A stretch of DNA of 64,000 nt from Amblyomma americanum (taxonomy: Eukaryota > Arthropoda > Arachnida > Ixodida > Ixodidae): positions 78,290,324 to 78,354,323 of the forward strand of contig NC_135506.1 in the NCBI RefSeq assembly GCF_052857255.1. Reading direction: 5' to 3'. Positions 32,934 through 44,874 of this stretch are shown piece after piece (position 1 is the first letter of the stretch; each line of letters opens with the position of its first letter). A model generated the notes under the pieces. The model saw nothing but the letters and a program-made list of their open reading frames with translations. It was not told the origin of the DNA and did not search any database. Both the position numbers and the translations under genes were made by a program.

Positions 32934-33799
32934 CTGGAGCCAATTGGTGGTTTCAGACCCGGCGTAAGCTTTGGAGCAGCTTCAGTGGTGTAGTGGAAGC
33001 TGCTCGTTTTCAAGTCCTGTCTTGAATGACCAAACTCTGTGCTCAGTGAGTTTCACTGCGTTAGGAGTGTAAGTGCCATTTTTCAAAACAACGCTTTCCG
33101 TGGTCTCAAGCCTCAACCGACCAATCAAAGACCTCTACACTCTACCAGGCTTCACCATCCAGACGGTCCACTCACCTCTTTCTCTCGAGGGGCAGCTACT
33201 TCGCCGATCCACCAGGCAGGAAGCAAGATCTGCGGACATGCATGAGAGGAGTTCCACATTTAGGTGCCCGAGAGGGCTCTTAATCTTAACTCCTCAAAGC
33301 GTAGCACTTTGGGAATGTGCCGGGTAAGGATCAGTGGAGGGGATGCTGGAAATACGACACGGTTTGCAACTTCTAAGGATGCGCGCAAAGATTACGAAAA
33401 TTGCAATGGTTCGGGGTTCTTTAGTTTTGCTTCGGCGCGCCAGCTTAAAATTGGATGACCTGTACGCCTTCAGGCTCGTCTACGGACGACTTTTATAGTG
33501 AGTCTACTGTACGACGTCCACGCGGTCGAACGTCTGCAGTTTTCATGGCAGCTTTGCTCTCGAATTTCAAAGAAACGTTTTAAAAAAGTACAGTAATGAT
33601 GAGTAACGGTGATAACTGAATTGCGCCTGCAACTGGAACTCTCATGTGCGCCGGGCTTAGATTTATACGCCGGGATTAAAATCGTTAGATTACGGCTTAT
33701 CAGGAAGCAATGGCGGCTCTGACGGCTCTGACGGTGTTAGATTAGTGCTGACGGTGTTAGATTACGTAGACTAAAGCTAAAAATAAGGTAAGGGAACTC

Positions 33800-34991
33800 A
33801 CCGAAACTGGCGTTGCACAGCGCAGTTGCATGACCACTTCAACAGCAGTCTCTCGTTGCACCAGGAACACCCGCAGGTTCAAGAGTGCTGCGGTCTGCAG
33901 CTGTCCCGGCCGTGTTTGTTGCCCTTCATGTGGTGCTCTATTTTGAACTGCGCCTCCTACCTGTTCGGTAGTTGGCGTAATTTAAGTCTGTGCTGCGACT
34001 GTTTTCGACTTAGGCGCTTTGTGTAGCTGGTGGCTTTGTTAGCCCTGTCTCTAGTGTCGCAGTGGTAATTTCCTCTTTGTGATTATGGTGGTTGTCATTG
34101 CGTTATAAATCGAGAGCATCTGTCGCGTTCTTTATTGTTAAAAAGTTGCGCGAGTGACCGCAAACGTTACAGCTACGGTTCTACGGAGGACCGTCGTTGT
34201 ATAGGTGATTTCTCCTTGCAAATATCTATCTATCCATCGATGCGATGAGCGCCTCCTCAGCGCGCCGGCAAGTAGTTGCGGTAGTGCTCGCTGTAATGTT
34301 GTTGTCGCAGTAAGAGAGGTGATGTCGTAATTGTTGTTCTGATTACGCGCTTGTTACGTGAGTGGTCTCGACATGAGGGACAGCTGTAGCATGACCGAAC
34401 ACGAAGTGGCCGCCATCGACCCCGTCATGACCAGTCGAAGAGTTACCATTACGGAGTTACCATTACAGTGAAACGGAGTCGCAGTGGTTGTGTCTCTACT
34501 TTTTGCGGGCCGGTGATGACGGGTACTTTGAAGTGAGAGTCGCAATAGTGGTATGAAGCTGCAGTTAGTTCATTTAGATGTACGTGGTGTATGTATGGAG
34601 AAGACGCCTTGCGTTGTCACTTGGATACGACTGTTGTGTGCTTTCTTTTGTCGTTGTGCACATGGATGTGGTTGTGTTCGTTCTATCAGGTGGCATGGAT
34701 CGTCGCAGTACCAGGGCGGCTATTGTCTGTAGGTGTTCTGGCGGTTGGAATGGTTTGGCGGAGGTGCCATACTTGGTATCCGTAGTTGGTTTTGTGTGGC
34801 CTGTGTGCGTGCAGCTTACGCACGGGCACATGAGGAATATCAGAAACGTCGCTAGCTGTTGGGAAGGCAATGGCACATATCAGGATCAGGATATGAACCA
34901 AAGGATCCGTGACTCGCGGGCTCAAAGCTTGGCCCCTCTGACAGCCTGCGAAAAGGTAATAACCGCTGCTTAGTTGAGGCACGGTACTCAT
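33800..34991 (-). pseudogene. Cluster unit with hydrophobic core and IPHV motif
   Basis: Minus strand: acceptor TTACCTTTTCGCAG ending at about 34948, then GCQRGQALSPR, a hydrophobic core LVHILILICAIAFP (about 34890) and SDIPHVPVRKLHAHRPHKTN (34826-34840). The core and the IPHV motif share one frame, as in the 31, 36 and 59 kb units. The frame stops at 34686. A second frame through the same place reads TFLIFLMCPCVSCTHTGHTK, then a Thr-rich 60-residue tail, open to 34574. A further core lies near 34365-34400. Donor-like GTGAGTTCCC lies at about 33799. This copy has the most intact look in either frame but no clear start codon. Confidence 0.45.
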
Positions 34992-35540
34992 AGCACGGCG
35001 CGCTATTGCATTACATCCGTAGTGTCTTGAGAAAGCGGTCCCGCAGGCTCCTATTCTTCAGAACAGCCTGAGACATGCTGTAATTTCTACTTTTCTACAA
35101 CGCAAAAGGAAGGCTGTAAATTTCAAGTGGAATGACGAGTATATGCAGTCAAAGAAAAACAGTGACTGATTTCACGATGTTCGACACTCTCTACCGTGTG
35201 TCCGTCGACCTGAATAAGTTTCACTGAGTAGGAATTAAGGAGGCACGTATTTTACAAAAGTCAGCACATCTCTTCTATGAAGGTTGACATTTTTCGAAGA
35301 GACCCCTCACCAAAAGGCAGCTGGCTTGTATGTCATGCTAAAGAGAGGAAAGAGAGAGCGACCAAAATAGCAAATAATTTATGCCACTTTGTAGCTGCAG
35401 AGCTGCTGTGAAAAAGTGGTGCAGCATATGATATCAAAGCTGTCTAGTCTGAAGACATGTCTAAAAGGATCCGGGATTAGACGCATCACCTTCAGATCTA
35501 TGGCTTATTACCGATACTCGCGTGATTTGATATACACTCA

Positions 35541-36415
35541 CCGTGCACTTCTTCTTAGAGGCTATTCCTGATGATGTAAGGCTTGTCACTGTAGCGATGG
35601 TGGTTGTTCACGGGTCACAAGGTTGTTGCTCTCACAGCAGTTCGGGGAGTGATCGACGTACTGCATCCCACCGTCGACATTCGCGTCTTAGCGTTTATAA
35701 CCGCAGCTGTCAATGTCCTGGTTGTAGTTACCACGTGAAAAAAATGCATGACGCTAAGGATTTAGTTTGTCCTCTTGGCACTTCTTTGACCGATGTTTTG
35801 TCTAGCGTTGTCATGCGGGTGAGTATGATGACCTTGCTGCGCCCCGGTTTTTCAATCCGTGGAGATGCAGTTGTGGTTTTCGTGATTGCGCTACAGTTGT
35901 CGATGCTTGGACGTGGTCGCCAGAGCCCTGTTATCTGTGGTGGCAAATCTCCTGGTAGGATGGTGGTTCTTGTTACCTCTCACAGATCATTTTATTGGTG
36001 TGCTAGCTCGTTCGCCGTCGTCGTAGTTGGTCCTTGTGAGCGAATAGTTGTTTTGGTCGTTTCTTCTTACTGAGTGGCTGTTCGGGGTGTTTCCGGCATT
36101 GTTGCTGTGGTTTTCGAAACTGTGGTCAGTCAGATGGCCGCGGTCGATGAAATGAACTGTCCTATTCACTGTTGCTACTGCTCTCCTTTGCTGCGTGTCA
36201 ACAGCTGCGTTTCTATGGTCGTGCAATGTTGGCGTTAGTTTGTAGCTGTGGGTCTTGTTGTTTCGGAGAATGTCGTTGCTCGTTGAATGACACGCACTGC
36301 AATCATGAGGAAAAGCACGAGCACCGCGAGCAGAATAGCCACGTGGTCTTAAACCGCCGATGATGCGAACAAACAGGAGGAATGTTGTTTTGATACGACG
36401 CACATGACGAAGCAC
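35541..36415 (-). pseudogene. Cluster unit with long open frame
   Basis: A 142-codon minus frame (35987-36415) runs uninterrupted through KTTFLLFVRIIGGLRPRG (hydrophobic core), RAFPHDCSACH (36301-36315), NNKTHSYKLTPTLHDHRN, and RGHLTDHSFENHSNNAGN (36115-36145), ending ASTPIK. This is the longest copy joining all the shared motifs in one frame and is the reference for the family. It is rich in Asn, His, Thr and Arg, with several N-glycosylation sequons. A donor-like GTGCACG then GTGAGTGT lies at about 35541. No ATG with a clean signal peptide was found, so an upstream exon is needed or the copy is dead. Confidence 0.5.
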
Positions 36416-36689
36416 TGCTGGATATCTTCACTCTGGGAGTTGCTTTGATTCGGGTGTGTAAGAATGTTCCATGCGGAGAGTGTGTACACATGCTTATTCA
36501 AATAACGCAGTTGTAGCAGACTTGTCGCTATAGGCTGGCAGTGTGAACCCCTGCAATGAAGAAGGCAGCACACGAATATAGAGTGTTGCATCAGGGTGTT
36601 ACATACACTTGCTAACACCTCGGGTCAGAGAGTGGTCTCTCTTGGTCGACTACAAATATAAAACGCCTTTTTGTAGTTAAACGACGTAC

Positions 36690-37426
36690 TCAGCCTTTGG
36701 CTTGAGTTGGTCTGTAACAGCGCAATGCAGCGAAAAAGAACTTCTTGGCTTTTATCAGCAAAACAATGGAATCAATAACTCTTCTTGGTCGTGACGAATA
36801 ACCTTGGCAGAGTTTCTTCACAACTATGTGTTTTATGCTTTCTTGCAGTAAATTTCTGATTCCCATGACTGCAGCACCTTTAGTAGCGATGTGGTAGTTA
36901 AGAAGCGATAAAAACTTCACGGGACACTGAAGCTCCACCTTAAGGGCATGGCGCGTTAGCTTTAATCCAAGCAGCACAGGTAATCCGTAATATTGGAAAT
37001 GTTTTGCGAAAAATGGTCCTACAAAGGACCAGAGTGAAACGAACCCTTTCAAATATGGGGCCGATTACCCGTGCTGCTTGGGAATGCGTCCCTGCAGCAG
37101 CCTGGGGTCGTCTTTTCGTACAACTTCGCTGACTCCCTCATTTTCTACTTTCCATTTATAGATAGCTGCGAGCCCCCATACAACACCTTGCGTAAAGGTG
37201 CAGCTGTTAAGGGATGCGCCACTGCCCCGACAGGGGGCTCCTTCAAACAAAGCCACCAGTGGAGATGGTTCACCTTCCACATAGGTCACGTGTCGTTGCG
37301 ACGTTATCACGACCTGCCAACCGCATTGTGAGCAGACTGCCCATCTTGACATGTCGAAGTTAAAATACGCGAGAGGTTGCTCCGGGAGATGATCCTGCGT
37401 CTTACAAGCCTCTCCCACACAAGAAA
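36690..37426 (-). pseudogene. Unidentified 245-codon frame with one stop
   Basis: One minus frame runs from about 37426 to 36690 with a single TAA at 37067-37065. Before it: EQPLAYFNFDMSRWAVCSQC, GEPSPLVALFEGAPCRGSG, FTQGVVWGLAAIYKWKV. After it: GPFFAKHFQYYGLPVLLGLK, YHIATKGAAVMGIRNLLQES. A random frame of this length with one stop is unusual. The upstream limit is set by a Ruka SINE inserted at 37427. I do not recognise a domain. A transposase or a host gene broken by the stop are both possible. Confidence 0.35.
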
Positions 37427-37714
37427 ATGGTTTTGGGGGAAACGAATTGGCGCAGTTTTGTCTCACATCTCGGATGACGCCTGAACCTCTCCATAAGGGA
37501 AGGGATAATTGAGGGACAGAGAAGAAAGGGAGAAAGAGGTGCCGTATCGGAGGGCTCCGGAATAATTTTGACCACTTGGGTATATTTAACGTGCCCTGAC
37601 ATTGCTCATCTTACAAGGCGCCTTTGCGTTTGGACTCCATCGAAATGCTGCCTCCGCGGTCGGTTTCTAACCCGGGTGCACCGGATCAGTAGCCGAGCGC
37701 CCCAACCACTGACG
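37427..37714 (-). repeat. Ruka SINE
   Basis: Minus strand: GTTGGGGCGCTCGGCTAC near the head, a changed B box region, then GTGGTCAAAATTATTCCGG, CCTCAATTATCCCTTCCC and the CCCCCAAAACCAT end. Some substitutions and no clear target duplications. It borders the open frame at 36690-37426. Confidence 0.82.
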
Positions 37715-38199
37715 CTCCCCGAATGAACTGAAGCGCGGCCAGGATACTTTGAACAAACGAGAGTTTTACGTCGTAGAATAGTTCATGCGTTTCAGTTTAA
37801 TGTGGTTTAGAGCCCCATAAGGTGGAGAAAATTTGTAATAGAAGAGAAACAATTACTCATTATCATGTACCTAAGGGCAGTCATACGGCTATAAGGCGAC
37901 TTGCAGGAAAATAAATTCATGTCACGGGTGCGTACCCAGTACCGTCGCCTCACCGCGCTATCGCTCTACCAACAGACCCAACCAGGAAGGCTAGCAGATG
38001 ACAGGGAGGCGCCGAATTTATCAACTCGAAGCAGGAAAGGCGTAAATCCGATATGGTTTAGAGTAATCCCGCAAGATGGATTAAATGCTTCCCTGTCCTG
38101 GGCAGCCATGAGAGGCTCCTGGGTGGATAATGAGTAATTGCTACCTTGTTCATTTGAAGAGACCTGACCGGCCAGATCTGCGACTTAGTTATTCTTTTT

Positions 38200-38650
38200 A
38201 ATTAACGAGGGTCGCTATTCTCTCTCGTGAATTCATGGAATGAGACTACATGATCGCGCATCAGATTAAGGGCCCATGATTTAGGCGGGAGATGAGATAT
38301 GTCGCGACAGTGACGTGCAAGCGCAGTTAAATGCCGCGGGATTTTAAAAGTCATTAACGTTGGCATTATTGATGGCAGTCTGAGGGGCAACTGAAAGAAA
38401 TTTCGTAATCAGATACTCAGGTAAGCTGAGCAGAATTCGAGAGGCGACGAGAGCTGAGAGAGAGCAGATTGCTGGCGATTCCTGATAGCATACTTCCGGA
38501 ACCAAAGGTAGCCTGTGACCAGTCGATCCCGGTGACTGTATGATATCGGAGAAATAATGCTGCAGACAACACAGCACAATAAGATAGTAAAAGTCGCATG
38601 TGGCGATTTCATCTAAAACGCCACAGAACTCAAATTTGTTATGCTCAGCC
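38200..38650. repeat. Spacer segment duplicated at 48.06-48.35 kb
   Basis: AGGTAGCCTGTGACCAGTCG, CGGAGAAATAATGCTGCA and ACACAGCACAATAAGATAG recur, in order and with indels, as AGGTAACTCCTACCAGTCG, CGGGAAATAAGGCTGCA and ACACAGCACAGAATAAAAT. This shows that spacers between cluster units were copied with them. No coding frame is supported. Confidence 0.5.
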
Positions 38651-39498
38651 GGCCCAGTACCGGCTTAATTGGAGAAATGGCAGAGGCCCTTGCTGTACAC
38701 AGGCCGCTATAACGCTGACGATGGTCAATATACATGAATACCTGCTTTGTTCGTGAGTGCGGAAGATACCTAGCTTTCTTTTTCAATCCAGCGCAATTAG
38801 GTGCAAGTGTGCTCAACGATAAGCCCGTCAAGGACTAAATTAGAGAACAGTGCTCAAGTCTCATGTGACCTACTGCTCAGAAAAAAAGCAAACCCTGGTC
38901 AATCGCGTGAATCACAAACAGCAAAAGCTGCGCTTGGGATACTTCATTTGAGTTGGCGCTACGTTTCCAAGATCAAAAAGAGCGCCTCGGGAGATAATGC
39001 TCAAGAAAGCGGTACTCTCCCCGCCGTAAACAGCGGACGCACGAAATACCGAGTGATTTGCAATGCCAGCTCCAACATAAACTTATTTCTATGATACATG
39101 ACGGAAACATTTAGCATTCTACACGACGGTGAGCAAACGCGCCTATATGACAACGTGGAGTCGCAGAAGAATTTAATGCGAAAGCGTTACTAGTCCCATT
39201 TCGAGAAAAACTAACCTGACGTCATCAAGCAAGCGTATAACGCACACAGCAAATCCACCACCGCCACTTCAGACAATCTTATATAAACGTCGTTCATCTA
39301 TATATGCTTATCACTGGGAGGCATACATACGGCGCCAGTTTTCTCGACATTTGTATCAAAATTGTGACGCATCGCTTGCCGTACAGCGTTCGGAGTGGTG
39401 TCATACGATTTCTCGATACATGTAGCTTGCCCGTGCTAGCAAAGTTGTAGGCTAGCTTGCGACAGAGATCGAACGGACGACACAGACGGAATAGAAAA
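38651..39498. other. No recognisable gene
   Basis: A 97-codon plus frame (38801-39094) has no domain. Remainder AT-rich without features. Confidence 0.35.
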
Positions 39499-39570
39499 TT
39501 GCCCGTGTGCTGTGCGATGTCAGGACACGTTCAAGAACCCCAGGACCTTCCACTATGGTGTCTGTCAGAA
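39499..39570 (+). repeat. Tick SINE body fragment
   Basis: GCCCGTGTGCTGTGCGATGT, CAGGACACGTTCAAGAACCC, CAGGACCTTCCACTATGGTG: the central part of a Ruka-related SINE, without head or tail. Confidence 0.7.
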
Positions 39571-39828
39571 GCTATTTGTCGCTTTGGAACGTCAAAGTGG
39601 ACAATTTAGAGTTTTGTCTATTAATCTTCACGCCCTGCGCTGCGTCTGTGGTGGAAAAGCTTCTCAATTGATAAGCAAATCGAGGTCCCCCAAACCGTCA
39701 CACTGATTAATTATGTCATCCTGAAGAGAGCTGCTTAAATGTTTTCAGGGATCCAGTCGAGGGCAGAACGGAAAAGCTTGTGGATAAACAGCACAACAGA
39801 GGGATGTCAAAACCAGACAAAATAGTGA

Positions 39829-39910
39829 TCGCGGCGGTGGCCTAGTCGTTTGGGCATCCGCTCGCATGCGGGAAGTGCGGCGTTGGATGCCGAGTACCCT
39901 TGCGGTATAA
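39829..39910 (+). repeat. tRNA-derived SINE head
   Basis: GCGGCGGTGGCCTAGTCGTT (A box region), CCGCTCGCATGCGG (anticodon-like stem) and a changed B box GGCGTTGGATGCCGAG. It resembles a different tick SINE whose head carries this anticodon-like arm. The body does not continue. Confidence 0.55.
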
Positions 39911-39966
39911 AAATTCATCATTATCCTCATCGTCATCAAAACACACGCTATATGCGTTAGGGAGCA

Positions 39967-40380
39967 GTGAGTAAAAATAGACTGTTTAGAGTCTCCTCAC
40001 CATTCGCAGGTGTTGGTCGGGAGGCCGGAGCAAAAGATGAACATTGCTCGTGGCGCTATCACAGCTCAGAGTTGATGGGGCGATGTCGACGACCAGTAGA
40101 GCTTGAACCGCTGGGTGGAGACCACATGCTTCTCGCGAGCTGTGGTGGTCGTGGCTGTCGCTGCTCGTCAGTTCTCCCTGCATGTGAGCCGCGCGAGTCA
40201 GAATCTCAGACCCACTGTGTTCCACCAGCTCTGTTCCAAGTTGCTTGCTTCCTGGCTACGTTATCTGGTCATGCCTTCGATGGGCGCGCATCTAGGCCAG
40301 AGCATACTTCAATCCTCTTTTTCGTTAGCTTACAATCAGCCTTTGTCATCGTCCTCGGAAACTAAATGCAGCTGTGAGTG
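39967..40380 (-). other. Cluster block with donor-like site
   Basis: Minus strand CGAATG then GTGAGGAGAC at about 39998 resembles the donor-like sites of other units. Just upstream, DIAPSTLSCDSATSNVHLL is homologous at the DNA level to 60740-60790 (shared TATCAnAGyTCAGAGTTG). The plus strand is open for 132 codons with eight cysteines (for example EHCSWRYHSSELMG), and the plus translation of the 60.7-kb partner is similar (CAWCYQSSELL). Strand is therefore unresolved here. Confidence 0.3.
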
Positions 40381-41260
40381 AGCGAGCAAAATACTATAAA
40401 TTATGTCAGAAAACAGTAGTTGTCAATAGTTGAGCCATAGAACAAGAGCAATTAAGGAATGATTGTTCCCTTTTTACCGCCTTGTCCTCTCAAGCACTTA
40501 GTCACTTTACAGACTTCTCTGCGGAGTGGCTCAGGTATCATATAGTGATCACCGATCACGCTGATCGATTACAAGGAGCCGTCCAGAAGTCCAGTCGCAT
40601 GAAGAGGCTTACCGGACCACCGACAGAAAATGTGGCACCTTGAATGTGTCCACATAACCTGACAGCTCAAGAGCATTGTGAATGCTCAATGGTGCGAACC
40701 AGCGGACGGAGGTTTCAGCATCAGTTGCGGAGGCTTGCACTTTGATTTAAATTGCATACTACATTCGCGCAAGTTTTCGATTCTTGATGACTGCGTCTTT
40801 GTAAATTGTCGCGGCGACGCTACAGCAGTGGGTTTGTTCGAGTTTACGAGGAAGCGCTGGCGTCTTGATATCATTTTTCAGTTTATGCCATAAATGTACC
40901 GTGGAAGTTAGCAGCGGGAGTCGCACGCACACAATTCATATAATGCGTACCTCAGATACGAAATCAAAACGCACCAGCAAGCATGCACACCCGTCGCAAG
41001 GCCGAGCTGGGCCCAGCGCTGGCAGTGCACTGGCCAGCTGGTCACGTGTTGTGTTTTAGAAAATGCTTTGACCGACAGCCGAACCAAAGGAGGGGATGAT
41101 TCAGTCTGTTGCTTAACCAGCCAACCTCTGGCGCTATGGAGCCTTTATAGAACAATTAGTACAAACGTTTCGAATGCCAAGTTTACATTGGCTACTAATG
41201 GTTATTAAACTTTGAATACATCAGGAAATTTTACCAACCAGTAAGTGTTTTATTTTGATC
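40381..41260. other. No recognisable gene
   Basis: Short ORFs only; no repeat family recognised. Confidence 0.35.
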
Positions 41261-41269
41261 AGTGCTGTT

Positions 41270-41620
41270 TTACTTGCACATGTTCCAAATATTGCGTCTA
41301 AAGAGAAATGGACTCCAACAGCACCAGCGTGATTGCGCTAAAAATTGCGAGCTTGCTCCTTCGTCAGAGGGAAACGTGGGCTCTCTATCCATTCCCACAC
41401 AAGCTGTCCACCCTCTACCACATTTTTTTTGCGTCTCCAAAGGCACAAGGTGCTCCCCCTGTCAACACAGTTCCCACATGCTTGAAGGCGCAACTGACTT
41501 CAAGGAACCTGTACGGACAGCGCTTGCCGATAGCTAAGGTTTAGGTGGTGGCCTCTGCCTCTGCAGTCCTGGAGTGGGGATCCCTTCTGAACAGTAAAGT
41601 TTATTCACTCACTCATCATT
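41270..41620 (+). pseudogene. LINE 3' end, element B
   Basis: Plus-strand remnants of a LINE C-terminus (SLLLRQRETWALYPFPHK) and the tail AACAGTAAAGTTTATTCACTC followed by ACTCATCATT. The AAAGTTTATTCACTCACTC ending matches the tail type of element A at 29200-29631. Both lie immediately before homologous cluster units. Confidence 0.65.
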
Positions 41621-41689
41621 GCTGACCTAGGAACCCGCGCATCCGCCAAACCTATTGTGCTAGGACCTCAAATCATGTTCTGGACGTTA

Positions 41690-43120
41690 GAGAAAGTAGC
41701 AGATATTCCACTTAACTCACCACATTTATTTCCAAGGCCTCCAGATGTCGTCTTCACAGAGTTTGGGCCATCGGATCATGGTGATTAAAAGTGGCGAGCG
41801 AAGCTCATCAAGGCGGTAGTTCCACAATTTTTTCCAGTTTCTTCCAGCTGCTTTGGCAGACGGTAGTATTTTTGCTGCTCTCTTGTGAAGCCTTGATTAT
41901 TCTATAATCTTCGCTGGCGTATGTCACGACCAAGAACAGGCTTCGGTCGATGCCAGTTATCGGTGATTCTAATACTGGTAGACGTTAATGTGGCGCTTTT
42001 TCTCCTCGTGGTCGCTGTAGTGGCGTTCCTGTAGTCGCTCTCGTTTTCTTGGTGCAGAGGCTTGCGTCGATTGATATTTCAGCTGCACTTGTGAGTATCA
42101 TGGCTGTATTTTTGTCGTTCATGGTTACTGTTTGGGCATTTCTGGTGGGATATCAATCGATTGTCTTATTGGCGTGGTCGTAATACCCTGACAGGTAGTA
42201 GTAGCAGAGGGAAACGTCACCTACCAGGTCAAGAGCGGAGGAATTGGCAAACGGAAGGTGGCTGCCCTGCCAGAGGTGGTATGTGGCTTGTGAAGAGCTG
42301 CGCTCATACTTCGCATTACCGACTATTATAATCGTCTCTCCGTTTTTCTAAAGCTGCGGTAATTGTTTTTAATAAAGTAGTCGTGGTGGTCTTTGTGCTT
42401 GTGGGATATTTCATAATGCATGACATTGTGACCTGGGTAGGGAGTTGTGATTTCGTGGCTGTGTTAAGTTGTTATACAATCGGAGCTCTTTACACTTGGC
42501 GTTATGATTATTTTAAGACAATATGTAACTGAAACTGTGCCGGCGATGGTGGTAAGGTTGTGTATATGTCGCGGTAATGGTGTTGGTGCGTTGCGGGTTT
42601 CTGGCTTGTAGTTTCCAGCGGTGGTGTTTTCTTCGAGTATGCTTGAAGCAGTTCTTGTTGAAGTGTGCGTGCAGTAGTTGCAATCGCTGGCCCTGTTGTG
42701 CTCATGACTGACCGTGTTAGATTTGATGTTTTGTGATTTTGACAGCGGCACTTAGTGATGTGATGCTCATGAGTGGTTGTCATGCCAAGGATGCGTAATA
42801 TGTCGCATAAGCGGCTGGTGTCGTTCGCTTGAGGAATAATCCTTGCGCCACAAACTTCGGCGCCACAAATGCGGCGATCTGTCGCTGTCTTCCGCTATGC
42901 AGGCAGGGATGAAAAGGACACGAAAGTTTGGAAGCTCCAACCATGGGTCCCGGCGCACGATCGATTCGGAGCACTGCGACACAATTGCGAGTGGGGCGCA
43001 GCCTTGTATCTCCTCAGGAATTCCGTAGGAAAGGCGGAAGGCAGCGACGCATCCTTGCGTGAGTGGCACCTTGCAGCCAGGCGATGTTTTCGGATCGGTC
43101 CAACCTGCAAAAAGGCAATA
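41690..43120 (-). pseudogene. Cluster unit, segment copy 2
   Basis: Minus strand: acceptor TTATTGCCTTTTTGCAG ending at about 43110, then a Cys-containing stretch in one frame (SPGCKVPLTQGC, LSYGIPEEIQGCAPL) or a second frame open for 131 codons. Hydrophobic remnants FRVLFIPACIAE follow, and a 91-codon Thr/His/Asn-rich frame (42508-42783, with STTGPAIATTART). Then YRNATTATTRRKSATLTS near 42030 and a donor-like TGTG then GTGAGTTA at about 41708. Blocks align with 29640-31430. Frames are broken between blocks. The YGIPxxxQGxAP reading is also seen at 43.8 kb. Confidence 0.45.
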
Positions 43121-43689
43121 ACTCTTCTCCATATCACACGTACCGAATGAGTGCCGTGCTTTCCTTTCGCAATGTTTAGAAATCTCTCTAAACCTTTCCT
43201 TATGGCCCACGCTATCGAGACATTTACGGCAGTGAGAACAAGGCTGTTGGTGAAATGACCCTGTCCACACTGATCAAGAAATGAAAACAAGAGTACAAAC
43301 AGGCAGGCAGTAGAGTGGAATGACTATAAAACAACGTGCGATAACTGGACTGGAACGGCTTTCGGTTTGGTCTTCGACTTTTCGAATTTCTCCTGTGAGA
43401 CTGTACGCGAAGATGGGCAACAAAATGCGCGATACACTTTGCTTCCATTAGTGCCTGCTCAAGAAGAACCTTGTGGGTAAGGGGTAGGTAGTTGCTTCCA
43501 GTTATACCGTCCCAGGCGGTGCAGTTTCATGTTGCTTTACTGTGAAATATGAAAGTAACCTTTGCGAGACGCAATACTGCTATTTACGAGCATCTTATAA
43601 AATACAACCCTCGCCACTGTGACTCAGTCGCTTCGGCTTTCTAGTGCTCATCATAGACTTATGGGCTTGATTCCGGCAGTGGCGGGCGC

Positions 43690-43910
43690 ATTGCGATTCA
43701 GGTGAAATGAGCAAGCACCCGCGAAATGACTCTTCGTGTGCTGTTCTCAGTCGCGTAGCTGCCATGCGATTGGAGGTTAGTTGTGCGAGTGGGGGCGTAG
43801 CCTTGCATCGCATCAGGAATTCCGTAGGCCAGCTGGTTTTGCCAGCTCGACAAGCTCGTAGTCATTAAAACGCCATTCCACTCAAGTCTGAAAGAATCGG
43901 CGCACATTTG
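43690..43910 (-). pseudogene. Partial copy of the Cys-containing block
   Basis: The minus frame reads QNQLAYGIPDAMQGYAP, matching LSYGIPEEIQGCAP in the neighbouring unit at 43.0 kb. The shared DNA is GCATCAGGAATTCCGTAGG and flanking text, with an indel in the G-run upstream. Only this block is present, so it is a fragment. Confidence 0.45.
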
Positions 43911-43919
43911 GAAAGGCGG

Positions 43920-44470
43920 CGCAGCCCGGAAGGAATCACGCCGATCGCGAAGCCTGGAGAAAATTTCGCTCGTTGCCGACGGAGAGCGCGTAACTGGCGT
44001 AACCTCGACGGTGCTGAGTGAGGCCCTCTACAATGCGCTCGAGCGCGGCGGCTCCGGGTCGGAATTAGTTTTCAGGAAGCCACACTGCGCGCCTGATCGC
44101 GACCAATGGCGACGTTTGCCTCGGCGGGAGGGTGACAGTGTGTTGAACTGCAGACGCTACGGCCTGAGCAGGCCTGCCTCGGCGCGAACTAACGAACAGA
44201 CGCGGCGCGCCCTAGGTTTCAGCAGCGCCCGTAATTCACGATAACCCTTGCACTACCGTAATTGGAGGCACAAGCGTCAGAGGTCGGCAGAAAACCGACG
44301 TGACGACACGACGAAAACTTCGAATCAGACGCGCGCCTCTCGTTGTTGCTAATTTGCAGGCTCGAATATCGCGATGTATGTGGCTGACACCTGAAGTTTT
44401 CAGTAGCTCGATGGAACAGACGCAGCGCAGGCTGGCCGCGTCAGATTGGTGACAGCTACGCAGTACTTTT
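43920..44470. other. GC- and CpG-rich intergenic DNA
   Basis: Rich in CpG (CGCGGCGGCTCCGGGTCGG and similar). A plus frame of 77 codons shows no domain. It might be a promoter-like region for a gene in either direction, but nothing positive supports that. Confidence 0.3.
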
Positions 44471-44508
44471 AAGGTTAGATTGAAATGTGTTTTGTGCAGA
44501 CGGTGTCC

Positions 44509-44736
44509 TCACCATGATCTTCTTTTCAGTCGGAGGTACAGGCCGAGAACATCTAAGGCTCCGTGGCTGTTTGGCGATGACCGGAGGCTGGTGTGTTGTG
44601 CGGAGCCTGATAGCGTTTCGAAGATATCCACGTCGATGTTGTCACTCCCAGTTGAACATCCTTGACAGTTCTTGCAATAACGACAGTCGCAGAGCTTGTG
44701 GTTGTGGCTGTCCCGGTTGCTGTCGATGGCGTCCAC
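44509..44736 (-). CDS. Cysteine-rich exon candidate of the cluster
   Basis: The minus frame reads SNRDSHNHKLCDCRYCKNCQ, GCSTGSDNIDVDIFETLSG, then GALDVLGLYLRLKRRSW, ending at a donor-like ATCATG then GTGAGG (about 44510). The unit at 48.8 kb has the same ending (LRALGLNLHGKE before GTGAGTACC) and the same flanking DNA. The C-x-C-x2-C-x2-C run resembles CHCECANHQQC at 21.6 kb. This could be a short metal- or disulphide-bearing segment. In a neighbouring frame the DNA reads as a Thr-rich run like other units. Confidence 0.35.
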   Translation of the reverse strand: MDAIDSNRDSHNHKLCDCRYCKNCQGCSTGSDNIDVDIFETLSGSAQHTSLRSSPNSHGALDVLGLYLRLKRRSW

Positions 44737-44874
44737 ACCTCATTGGTCCGAGGGCCGCTCTAGCCTGCCGCTACTTGGCCGGGCAGTGAGCATAATCTGT
44801 AGACCTGCGCGAAAGGGGTGCAACATTTGGGCGCCAGGAAGAGCTCGTAGTCTTACACTTCATGCGCTAGCATT

